Positions 1-5,906 of a stretch of DNA of 11,900 nt are shown in pieces. Under the pieces are notes generated by a model, which saw only the letters and a list, made by a program, of their open reading frames with translations, did no database searches and had not been told where the DNA came from. This stretch comes from Treponema sp. (lineage in GTDB: Bacteria > Spirochaetota > Spirochaetia > Treponematales > Treponemataceae), in NCBI GenBank assembly GCA_017614655.1, contig JAGABO010000027.1, positions 1-11,900 of the forward strand, written 5' to 3'. Numbering within the stretch: the first letter of the stretch is position 1; each line of letters opens with the position of its first letter. The position numbers and the translations under genes were made by a program.

Positions 1-946
1 TGATTCCGTTTATGTCAAGTCCGCGGCTTGTAAGGTCTGTCGTTATAAGCACCTTAAGCTTTCCGCTCCTGAACCTGTCGATTATGGTTTTTCTGATTTT
101 TTTGTCGGTCTTTCGGCTTAAGCCTTCACATTCAATTTTCTTATATTTTAATTTTGAAGTGATGTTTTCTATTTGGTCTCCGCGCGAAGTAAAGACAATC
201 ATCTTTGTAAAGTCTGCAGCATTTATGAAGCTTCTGAGCGTGTCGATCTTGTCCCTTCTTTCTGCAAAAAGCGCCCAGTGTTCAATCCTCTTTTTAAGTA
301 CGTCTTCCGGCGGAAGGGTAATGAATTCAACCGGCGAAATATCCGTTTCTCCCGGAAGTGCCTGTCTTATTTTTTCCAGTGTCTTTTTTGTAAAGGCACT
401 TACCGTGGCAGAGTTTGCTATTATCTGAACTTTTTTAGGAAGACGCTCCATAAGGGCTACCGTACTTTCCCTGAGTTCCGGACTTAAAAGTCTGTCTGCT
501 TCATCAAGTACAAGAACTTCCGTCTTGTCTGCCTTAAGTTTTTTAAGGTGAATCAGTTCAAGAAGACGCTCGCTTCCACCGATTACGGCTGCGGGCTTTT
601 CCTTAAGAAGTTCCGTCTGCCTGGAAATCGGGCTTCCTCCTATGCAGAGGGCACATCCTAAGTCAGAGACTTTCTTAAACTCCGTCTTTATCTGTCCTGC
701 AAGTTCATAAGTCGGAGAAACAATAAGAAGCCTTACGTCTTTACTCTGCGAGCTTTCCAGTCGTTCTGCAAGAGGAAGAAGATATGCAAAGGTTTTACCT
801 GTTCCGGTTTCGCTCTGAAACATTACGTTTTTTCCTTCCCTTACAAGCGGAATGACTTTTTTCTGGACGGAGGAGGGTTCTGTAATACCGGCTTCTGCAA
901 GTTTTTGTGTTAGTTTTTCTGATATTCCAAGCTCTGTAAATGTCAT
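1..946 (-). CDS. DEAD-box ATP-dependent RNA helicase, 3' part cut off by the window edge
   Basis: The first 315 codons of a superfamily 2 RNA helicase, which would use ATP to unwind or remodel RNA in the cytoplasm. Visible in order: a Q motif (F3, then GITEPSSVQ at residues 20-28), Walker A SETGTGKT (45-52), motif Ia PTYELAGQI (78-86), motif II DEAD (148-151), motif III SAT (179-181), motif IV-like IVFTSR, and motif V-like TDLTSRGLDI just before the edge. Motif VI lies outside the window. Two motifs deviate from the family: Ia usually reads PTRELA, but here the arginine is tyrosine, and the TPGR of Ib is replaced by GGSERL (123-128). The start fits the usual FxxLG opening of the family. No Shine-Dalgarno at normal spacing precedes it, and a -10 box sits only 6 nt upstream. 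Family assignment is secure; which paralogue (RhlE, CshA, DeaD and so on) cannot be told. Confidence 0.9.
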   Translation of the reverse strand, partial: MTFTELGISEKLTQKLAEAGITEPSSVQKKVIPLVREGKNVMFQSETGTGKTFAYLLPLAERLESSQSKDVRLLIVSPTYELAGQIKTEFKKVSDLGCALCIGGSPISRQTELLKEKPAAVIGGSERLLELIHLKKLKADKTEVLVLDEADRLLSPELRESTVALMERLPKKVQIIANSATVSAFTKKTLEKIRQALPGETDISPVEFITLPPEDVLKKRIEHWALFAERRDKIDTLRSFINAADFTKMIVFTSRGDQIENITSKLKYKKIECEGLSRKTDKKIRKTIIDRFRSGKLKVLITTDLTSRGLDINGI

Positions 947-952
947 GCCCTT

Positions 953-961
953 ATTATATCA
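953..961 (-). promoter_or_regulatory. Extended -10 promoter of the DEAD-box helicase gene, probably leaderless
   Basis: On the minus strand the sequence reads TGATATAAT, a perfect TATAAT with the extended TGn. Only 6 nt separate it from the helicase ATG, so transcription should begin at or within a base or two of the start codon. No convincing -35 hexamer lies 16-18 nt upstream, which is usual for extended -10 promoters. The start site is inferred, not measured. Confidence 0.6.
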
Positions 962-997
962 GGAAAGGTCGGGGTATGGAATACATTCAGTCTTTTA

Positions 998-1006
998 TGA
1001 TATAAT
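998..1006 (+). promoter_or_regulatory. Extended -10 promoter of the glycosyltransferase gene, probably leaderless
   Basis: The sequence is TGATATAAT, identical to the box serving the divergent helicase gene 36 bp away. The TATAAT ends 8 nt before the glycosyltransferase ATG, leaving a leader of about 0-2 nt. No good -35 box and no Shine-Dalgarno are visible in the 68-bp intergenic region. Confidence 0.6.
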
Positions 1007-1014
1007 CTGATTCC

Positions 1015-2142
1015 ATGAACGTTGGAATTGACACATTCGGCTGTGACCACGGACGCAGCGGACTGGGCTCTTACCTTTATTCGCTTCAGAAGGCTCTGTC
1101 AAAAACAGAAGATACAGAATTTTCGCTTTTCGGGCCGGAATTAGACCGCTATACATATACCGGAGAAAATCCCCTTGATTTTATCGGAGTTGATATTCAG
1201 GATACGCTTTTTTCAGAACTCTGGTTTCATAAATTCAAAATTAAGCAGTTTGTAAAAAAGCAGGGCTTTGATGCCGTTATCTACGGTGCCGGGGCAAGAA
1301 TGCTTCCTCCTAAGTTTAAGGTTCCTTCAGTTGTTCTTGTAAATGATGTTTTAAGCACTGTACTTTCGGAAAGCAGAAGTTCCTGGCAGAAGTCTCAGAT
1401 ATGCAGGGGGCTTTCAAAGGCTTCCTGTGTGATTGTTCCGAGTATCTATGCAAAGAATGACATGCTTTCCTGTGGAATTACACCCGCACGGCTGGAAGTT
1501 GTATACAGCGGTGTAGACAGAAGTATTTTTTATCCGGAAGAAAACCTTGTTTCTGACAGCGGTACCGTTGACATAAAGCCCTTTGCAATTAAAAAGCCTT
1601 ACATCATTTATCCAAGCCGCATGCACAGTGCACAGAAAAAGCATGTTGAACTCATAAAGGCGTTTTCTCTTTTAAAGAAGAAAACTTCCTGTCCGCACAG
1701 GCTTGTTCTTGCCGGTAACGAAGGCGCTTATTCAGAAGAAGTGCATAAGGCAGTTTTAGCTTCCGAATATGCAAGTGATATTTTTATTACCGGATACTTT
1801 CCTCATCAGAACTTCCCTGAACTTTACCGTGGGGCAGAAGCCTGTGTTTTTCCGTCTGTTAACGAAGGAGCAGCTCTTCCTGTCCTTGAATCCCTTGCTA
1901 CAGGAGTTCCGCTTGCCTGTTCAAAAAGCGGAGCTCTTAAGGAACTTGCGGGCGATAATGCACTTTTCTTTGATTCTTCTGATATTCAGGCAATTGCTTT
2001 CTGTATGGAAACCCTCCTGTTTGATTCTGAGAAGAGGGCAGAACTCATAAAGGGCGGCCTTAAATGGACGGAGAACTTCTCCTGGGAAAAAAATGCCGGC
2101 CGTACGCTGGAAATAATAAAGGAAGTAACGGAAAAACAGTAA
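1015..2142 (+). CDS. Glycosyltransferase, GT4 family (GT-B fold)
   Basis: A 375-residue protein with the two-domain layout of retaining GT4 transferases, which move a sugar from a nucleotide donor to a lipid, glycan or protein acceptor. The N-terminus (MNVGID, then GRSGLGSYLYSL) matches the usual opening with a glycine-rich acceptor-side loop, so the ATG is well placed. The linker is marked by VVYSGVDRSIFYP. The C-terminal donor domain includes IIYPSRMHSAQKKHVELIKAF and the E-x7-E motif, E284 to E292 in NEGAALPVLE. No signal peptide or membrane segment is evident, so it is probably cytosolic or peripheral to the membrane. Donor and acceptor cannot be read from the sequence, and no neighbouring sugar-pathway gene helps. 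The gene stands alone between its own promoter and terminator. Spirochaetes lack classical LPS in several lineages; glycolipid or polysaccharide synthesis is one possibility only. Confidence 0.85.
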   Translation: MNVGIDTFGCDHGRSGLGSYLYSLQKALSKTEDTEFSLFGPELDRYTYTGENPLDFIGVDIQDTLFSELWFHKFKIKQFVKKQGFDAVIYGAGARMLPPKFKVPSVVLVNDVLSTVLSESRSSWQKSQICRGLSKASCVIVPSIYAKNDMLSCGITPARLEVVYSGVDRSIFYPEENLVSDSGTVDIKPFAIKKPYIIYPSRMHSAQKKHVELIKAFSLLKKKTSCPHRLVLAGNEGAYSEEVHKAVLASEYASDIFITGYFPHQNFPELYRGAEACVFPSVNEGAALPVLESLATGVPLACSKSGALKELAGDNALFFDSSDIQAIAFCMETLLFDSEKRAELIKGGLKWTENFSWEKNAGRTLEIIKEVTEKQ

Positions 2143-2157
2143 GATACAAAATAAAAA

Positions 2158-2192
2158 GAGTGCGCGGTTTTTACGGCCGGCACTCCTTTTTT
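2158..2192 (+). terminator. Bidirectional intrinsic terminator between the glycosyltransferase gene and clpX
   Basis: The arms gagtgc (2158-2163) and gcactc (2180-2185) pair, and an inner CGG/CCG helix continues them past a one-base bulge. On the plus strand the hairpin is followed by CTTTTTT; on the minus strand by TTTTTATTTT. It therefore suits both convergent transcripts. The plus-strand stop codon is 15 nt upstream. Confidence 0.8.
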
Positions 2193-2241
2193 ATGCAACG
2201 CTTTTTTAAGCTAAACTTTTTTTAGCCAGGCGTTTTTAAGC
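2182..2241 (-). repeat. Degenerate 15-bp tandem repeat (four units) spanning the clpX stop codon
   Basis: Read on the minus strand from 2241, four consecutive 15-mers share the core GCTTAAAAAAGCGT: GCTTAAAAACGCCTG, GCTAAAAAAAGTTTA, GCTTAAAAAAGCGTT and GCATAAAAAAGGAGT. Units 1, 2 and 4 match unit 3 at 12, 11 and 11 of 15 positions. The period is a whole number of codons and is in frame with clpX. Unit 1 supplies its last alanine and its TAA stop; units 3 and 4 also carry in-frame TAA. The last unit runs into the terminator hairpin. The function is unknown, and part of the similarity comes from shared A-runs. Confidence 0.55.
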
Positions 2242-3507
2242 TGACTTGTCTTCGAGCAGAAGGGCATTTATGTCTACCGGTGCCGTTCTGTCAACGATTT
2301 CTTTTGTAATTGTAAGCTTCTTCTTTCCCTTTATGCTCGGGATTTCGAACATTATGTCAAGAAGAATCTTTTCTACGATTGCACGAAGTCCGCGGGCACC
2401 AGTCTTGTTCTTGATTGCAATTTCTGCAAGTTCATCGATTGCTTCGTCATCAAAAGTAAGGTCAACATCATCGATTGCAAAACTTGCCTGGAACTGCTTT
2501 GTAATTGCATTTTTCGGTTCGCGCAGGATTCTCTTAAGGTCTTCCTTGTCGAGTTCCTTAAGTGCACAGGTAATCGGAAGACGTCCGATAAGTTCCGGGA
2601 TGATTCCGAACTTTACAAGGTCATCGCTTGTAACCTGATTCAAAAGCTCCATGCGTTCAGCTTCGGTTCTTCGGGTTCCCTGAGCTCCGAATCCGATGGA
2701 AGAAGTAGAAAGACGTTTTTCGATTATCTTGTCGAGGTCAACAAAGGCTCCTCCGCAGATAAAGAGGATGTTTGTTGTGTCGATGTGAATCATATCCTGA
2801 TTCGGGTGCTTTCTTCCTCCCTGAGGCGGAACAGAAGCAACGGTTCCTTCAAGAATCTTAAGGAGTGCCTGCTGTACGCCTTCTCCGGAAACGTCACGTG
2901 TAATTGATGTATTTTCGCTTTTTCTTGAAATTTTATCGATTTCGTCAATAAAGATGATTCCGCGTTCTGCTGCCTTTTCGTCCTGATCTGCTGCATTGTA
3001 AAGCTTAAGGAGAACATTTTCTACGTCTTCACCGACATAGCCTGCTTCCGTAAGGGTTGTAGCATCTGCAATTGCAAAAGGAACGTTAAGCTTTTTTGCA
3101 AGCGTCTTTGCAAGAAGGGTTTTTCCGCTTCCTGTAGGTCCCAGAAGAAGCACGTTTGACTTTTCGATGGTTACATCGTCGTTCTGTCCGCCGAACTTTT
3201 TCTGTGAAAGCTGCTTGTAGTGATTGTATACTGCAACGGAGAGGACTTTCTTTGCATAATCCTGACCGATTACGTACTGATCAAGAAATTCCTTGAATTC
3301 TTTAGGAGTAGGGGTTTCTTTTATATCTATCGGATCAATTGAATGCTGCTGTTCTTCGAGAACATCACGGCAGGCTTCAATACAGAACTCACAGATAAAA
3401 ATGTCCGGGTCTTTCGGAGACTGAACACATCTTCTGTTTTTTGAGTCCATTTTCTTTCCGCAGTATGCGCAGACCTGCTCGTCTCCGCGGTTAAAGCGTC
3501 CAATCAT
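2236..3507 (-). CDS. clpX: ClpX, ATPase and unfoldase subunit of the ClpXP protease
   Basis: A 423-residue AAA+ unfoldase that recognises, unfolds and threads substrates into ClpP. The N-terminal zinc-binding domain has Cys13, Cys16, Cys39 and Cys42. The ATPase core shows Walker A GPTGSGKT (123-130), pore loop GYVG (156-159), Walker B FIDE (186-189), the RKH loop (232-234), arginine finger R309 and sensor-2 R372. The IGF tripeptide that docks into ClpP is intact at 271-273, so a working ClpX-ClpP pair is expected. Length is normal for the family. The start overlaps the clpP stop as ATGA, with GGAG about 10 nt upstream, so translational coupling is likely. The stop codon lies in the first unit of a 15-bp tandem repeat. 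The gene ends facing the glycosyltransferase gene across a shared terminator. Confidence 0.98.
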   Translation of the reverse strand: MIGRFNRGDEQVCAYCGKKMDSKNRRCVQSPKDPDIFICEFCIEACRDVLEEQQHSIDPIDIKETPTPKEFKEFLDQYVIGQDYAKKVLSVAVYNHYKQLSQKKFGGQNDDVTIEKSNVLLLGPTGSGKTLLAKTLAKKLNVPFAIADATTLTEAGYVGEDVENVLLKLYNAADQDEKAAERGIIFIDEIDKISRKSENTSITRDVSGEGVQQALLKILEGTVASVPPQGGRKHPNQDMIHIDTTNILFICGGAFVDLDKIIEKRLSTSSIGFGAQGTRRTEAERMELLNQVTSDDLVKFGIIPELIGRLPITCALKELDKEDLKRILREPKNAITKQFQASFAIDDVDLTFDDEAIDELAEIAIKNKTGARGLRAIVEKILLDIMFEIPSIKGKKKLTITKEIVDRTAPVDINALLLEDKSA

Positions 3508-4115
3508 TTCTTGTTTCTCCTGCTGTTCTTCATAACGTGGTCAACAATGCCGTATTCCTTTGCCTCTTCTGCACTCATGAAGAAATCTCTTTCCATGTCG
3601 TGTGCAAGTTCTTCTTCCGGCTTTCCCGTCTGTTCGGAAAGGTACTTTATGCTCAGCTTCTTAAGCCTGATGATTTCCTTTGCGCGGATTGCAATATCGC
3701 TTTCCTGACCTTCCGCACCGCCTCTCGGCTGATGAATCATTACGCGGCTTGAAGGAAGTGCATAGCGTTTTCCGATTGTACCGCCTGCAAGAAGAATGGC
3801 ACCCATGCTTGCAGCCTGACCCATACAGATGGTCTGAATGTCGCATTTTACGTACTGCATCGTATCGTAAATTGCAAGCCCTGCCGTTACGGAACCTCCC
3901 GGGCTGTTTATGTACATGTTGATGTCTTTGTCCGGGTTTTCGCTTTCAAGGAACAGAAGCTGGGCAACAACAAGGTCTGCAGTCTGATCATTGATTTCGC
4001 CGTCAACAAAGATAATGCGGTCTTTTAAGAGGCGTGAATATAAATCATAAGCACGTTCTCCGTTTCCGCTGCGTTCCATTACTGTCGGTACCAGTGTGTT
4101 CATGTATTCACTCAT
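3504..4115 (-). CDS. clpP: ClpP, serine peptidase subunit of the ClpXP protease
   Basis: A 203-residue member of the S14 family, which forms the two-ring barrel that degrades proteins fed in by ClpX. The catalytic triad is Ser103 (in GQAASMGA), His128 (MIHQPRGG) and Asp177 (MERDFF). The oligomerisation and substrate region [19 protein letters not shown] is canonical. I chose the ATG at 4115 because GGAG lies 7 nt upstream and the protein then begins [15 protein letters not shown], as in other ClpPs. The reading frame stays open 21 codons further up to 4178, but that stretch would run back into the upstream terminator. No long propeptide is apparent. It is translationally coupled to clpX by a 4-nt overlap and lies 118 nt downstream of tig. 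Confidence 0.97.
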   Translation of the reverse strand: MSEYMNTLVPTVMERSGNGERAYDLYSRLLKDRIIFVDGEINDQTADLVVAQLLFLESENPDKDINMYINSPGGSVTAGLAIYDTMQYVKCDIQTICMGQAASMGAILLAGGTIGKRYALPSSRVMIHQPRGGAEGQESDIAIRAKEIIRLKKLSIKYLSEQTGKPEEELAHDMERDFFMSAEEAKEYGIVDHVMKNSRRNKK

Positions 4116-4138
4116 ATTAGCTCCGGAAAAAAAAAGTT

Positions 4139-4147
4139 TATATATCA
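4139..4147 (-). promoter_or_regulatory. Candidate extended -10 promoter of clpP-clpX
   Basis: On the minus strand the sequence is TGATATATA, close to the TGATATAAT boxes at 953-961 and 998-1006. Transcription would begin near 4132 and give a short leader carrying the clpP GGAG. It lies just beyond the U-tract of the terminator that follows tig, a sensible place for a second promoter. No clear -35 is present, and AT-rich DNA makes chance matches common. Confidence 0.4.
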
Positions 4148-4156
4148 ATAAGGTAC

Positions 4157-4219
4157 AAAAAAAGACGGCTCGGGGCAAGAAAATCCGTAAGAAAATACGG
4201 AAAGTGCCGTTAAGCCGTC
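4157..4219 (-). terminator. Long interrupted hairpin terminator between tig and clpP
   Basis: On the minus strand, 15 nt after the tig stop codon, GACGGCT and AGCCGTC (4219-4213 with 4170-4164) form the base. Inside are a 4-bp GGCA/TGCC helix (4208-4205 with 4177-4174) and a 6-bp TCCGTA/TACGGA helix (4201-4196 with 4189-4184), with internal loops between them. Seven Ts follow at once (4163-4157). The tract and the stable base support termination. The length and the internal loops are unusual for a simple terminator, so partial read-through into clpP is possible. Confidence 0.7.
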
Positions 4220-4233
4220 CGTTTTATTGTCTT

Positions 4234-5598
4234 TTAGTTCTTAAAAAGGTCTGCAAAAGCGGTCTTGTCGCCTTTTTCTACCTTTACCTGCTTGTAAAGT
4301 TCCTCATAAAGTTTGTTTTCTTTTGCATCATCAATGAGGTATTCTTTAGATCTCGGATCCTTGTAGTGCTCCTTTACTTCATCTACAGTGATGTTGTTTT
4401 CTTTTGCAATGCGCTCGTATTCTGCATCGATTTCTTCCGGAGTAACACTGATGTTCTTTTCGCGGATAAGGGTGTCTACAATGATGCGGCTCTTAAGCAT
4501 TTTTTCTGAATCACCGGCCCACTGCTTAAGCATGTCTTCCTTTGTCTGTCCGCTTGAAGTTACCATTTTTTCGAGCTGTTCCGGAGTTGTCTTGAACTGC
4601 TGTGCGAGCATGTTCCAGCGGCTTGCATTTTCTGCCTGAACCATCGAAACGGGAAGTTCAAACGGGTTCTTTTCTACGAGCTGCTCAAGAAGGCTGTTGT
4701 TCTTGATTTCCCTGATCCTGCGGTTCTTTGCAGTTTCGAGGGTAGAAGCAATGTCTGCCTTAAGGTCTGCAAGTGTCTTGAACTTTTCGCTTACATCCTG
4801 AGCAAGATCGTCATCAAGTTCCGGAAGGTTGCGTACTTTTACAGCCTTTACGGTTACGCTGATTTTCTTTGTCTTTCCTGCAAGTTCAGGATCGCTGTCG
4901 TTCTTTGCATATTTCTTTGTGATTTCTTTTGTTTCGTCTTTCTTCATACCGATGATTTCGTCATCGATTTTGTAGATGTTTTCGCCGGTTCCTACAGTGA
5001 ATACGAAACCTTCACGCTCGCTTCCTGCAACTGTGCTTCCGTCGTCTGCAAGTTCCTTGTAGTCGATGGTTACGATGTTGTCTTTTTCTACAGCTTCACC
5101 GTCTTTTTTGTCGATTACAACTGCATTGCGGTCCTGGATAGCCTTAAGTTCATTGTTGATTTCTTCGTCACCGATTTTAACCTGAGGTTCCTTTACAGCG
5201 ATTCCGGCAAAATTCTTAACTTCTACTTTCGGGAAAATGTCATAAACAACAGTGTATGTAAGATCCTTCTCTGTGTCTAATTCAGGCATTTTGTCGTCTA
5301 CAAGACGCGGCTGGCTGTAGGGGAGGGGACGGATGTCCTTTGCATCTTCCTCGTTGAAAATCTGATTTAAAGAAGCGTCAATAAGGTCTCCGCAGACTTC
5401 CATCTTGAGTGATTCGCCGTATTTCTGTTCAAGAATTGCAGCCGGAACGTGTCCCTTTCTGAATCCCGGAATCTGTAGGTTTTTTGCGTACGTGGCAAGA
5501 TTCTTTTTGTAGCCTTCTGCTACGTCTTCTTTTGCGATTGTTGCGGTGAGCTTTACTGCTGATTTCTCGATTCTTGTGACTTCTTTTGTAACTTTCAC
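4234..5598 (-). CDS. tig: Trigger factor, ribosome-associated chaperone
   Basis: A 454-residue trigger factor, which meets nascent chains at the ribosome exit tunnel. The ribosome-docking signature GFRKG is at residues 45-49 (IPGFRKGHVP). An FKBP-type peptidyl-prolyl isomerase domain occupies roughly 173-258 (DNIVTIDY, then GFVFTVGTGENIYKIDDEIIG), followed by the helical C-terminal chaperone arms. I place the start at GTG 5598 because AAGGGG (5612-5607) precedes it at 8 nt and the protein then begins with the family-like VKVTKEVTRIEKS. An in-frame ATG twelve codons upstream (5634) has only a T-run before it. The open frame extends further only because it reads through the tRNA-Gly gene. It heads the tig-clpP-clpX block, which links folding and proteolysis. 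Confidence 0.96.
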   Translation of the reverse strand: MKVTKEVTRIEKSAVKLTATIAKEDVAEGYKKNLATYAKNLQIPGFRKGHVPAAILEQKYGESLKMEVCGDLIDASLNQIFNEEDAKDIRPLPYSQPRLVDDKMPELDTEKDLTYTVVYDIFPKVEVKNFAGIAVKEPQVKIGDEEINNELKAIQDRNAVVIDKKDGEAVEKDNIVTIDYKELADDGSTVAGSEREGFVFTVGTGENIYKIDDEIIGMKKDETKEITKKYAKNDSDPELAGKTKKISVTVKAVKVRNLPELDDDLAQDVSEKFKTLADLKADIASTLETAKNRRIREIKNNSLLEQLVEKNPFELPVSMVQAENASRWNMLAQQFKTTPEQLEKMVTSSGQTKEDMLKQWAGDSEKMLKSRIIVDTLIREKNISVTPEEIDAEYERIAKENNITVDEVKEHYKDPRSKEYLIDDAKENKLYEELYKQVKVEKGDKTAFADLFKN

Positions 5599-5626
5599 TT
5601 GAGGTTCCCCTTGGAAAAAAATGTAG

Positions 5627-5649
5627 GGCTGCATAAAAAAAACGCAGCC
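5627..5649 (-). other. Hairpin in the tig leader
   Basis: On the minus strand GGCTGC (5649-5644) and GCAGCC (5632-5627) pair around an 11-nt T-rich loop. The sequence CTACA and then seven Ts follow, ending just before the tig ribosome binding site. The late T-run makes it a weak terminator at best. It could be a leader structure or an attenuator. No convincing -10/-35 pair for tig was found between it and the upstream tRNA terminator. Confidence 0.35.
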
Positions 5650-5691
5650 TGTTGCCTGTCTTTGCCCGCTATGTAAACGGATGGACCGTGC

Positions 5692-5725
5692 AAAAAAAAA
5701 GCGATTTGAGGAAATATCAAATCGC
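5692..5725 (-). terminator. Intrinsic terminator of tRNA-Gly
   Basis: A perfect 9-bp stem, GCGATTTGA (5725-5717) with TCAAATCGC (5709-5701), encloses a 7-nt loop and is followed on the minus strand by nine Ts (5700-5692). It begins 10 nt after the end of the tRNA. It should isolate tRNA-Gly from tig. Confidence 0.85.
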
Positions 5726-5735
5726 CCGTGTTTCG

Positions 5736-5807
5736 AGCAGGAAACGGGGATCGAACCCGCGACATCGACCTTGGCAAGGTCGCGCTCTACCACTGAGCCA
5801 TTCCTGC
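5736..5807 (-). tRNA. tRNA-Gly (anticodon GCC)
   Basis: A 72-nt cloverleaf. The acceptor arms GCAGGAA and TTCCTGC pair perfectly and the discriminator is T. The D-arm region is GGCTCAGTGGTAGAGC, the anticodon loop CTTGCCAAG gives GCC for GGC/GGU codons, and the T-loop is GGTTCGATCC. The 3' CCA is not encoded and must be added after transcription. It is a single-gene unit with its own promoter and terminator. Confidence 0.97.
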
Positions 5808-5845
5808 AAAAAACAACAAGTGACTTAGAATCAATTGCTTGCCGA

Positions 5846-5874
5846 ATATTAGAATAAGGACCAAAAAAAGTCAA
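5846..5874 (-). promoter_or_regulatory. Sigma-70-type promoter of tRNA-Gly
   Basis: On the minus strand TTGACT (5874-5869) is followed after exactly 17 nt by TAATAT (5851-5846). Transcription should start near 5839, about 32 nt before the mature tRNA. The -35 box lies within the T-rich tail region of the terminator that follows the acyl-CoA synthetase gene. Confidence 0.75.
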
Positions 5875-5878
5875 GGGT

Positions 5879-5899
5879 ATCCCGGAAAAAATCCGGGAT
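5879..5899 (-). terminator. Probable terminator of the acyl-CoA synthetase gene
   Basis: An 8-bp perfect stem, ATCCCGGA (5899-5892) with TCCGGGAT (5886-5879), and a T5 loop start 7 nt after the stop codon. The T-run on the minus strand comes only about 8 nt after the stem, so its efficiency is uncertain. On the plus strand the same hairpin is followed by TAAGTTTTT, so it may act weakly in both directions. Confidence 0.55.
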
Positions 5900-5906
5900 T
5901 AAGTTT

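Noticed and set aside
12..428. Plus-strand ORF of 138 codons at the left end
   Set aside because: It is antisense to the DEAD-box helicase, whose motifs are clear in the opposite frame; the hydrophobic composition is what the reverse strand of this gene would give.
4116..4178. A 21-codon N-terminal extension of ClpP
   Set aside because: The open frame runs back to an ATG inside the tig-clpP terminator; the ATG at 4115 has a proper GGAG and the family-typical N-terminus.
5599..5874. A 92-residue N-terminal extension of trigger factor
   Set aside because: The frame stays open through tRNA-Gly and its terminator by chance; the GTG at 5598 has AAGGGG and a family-typical start.
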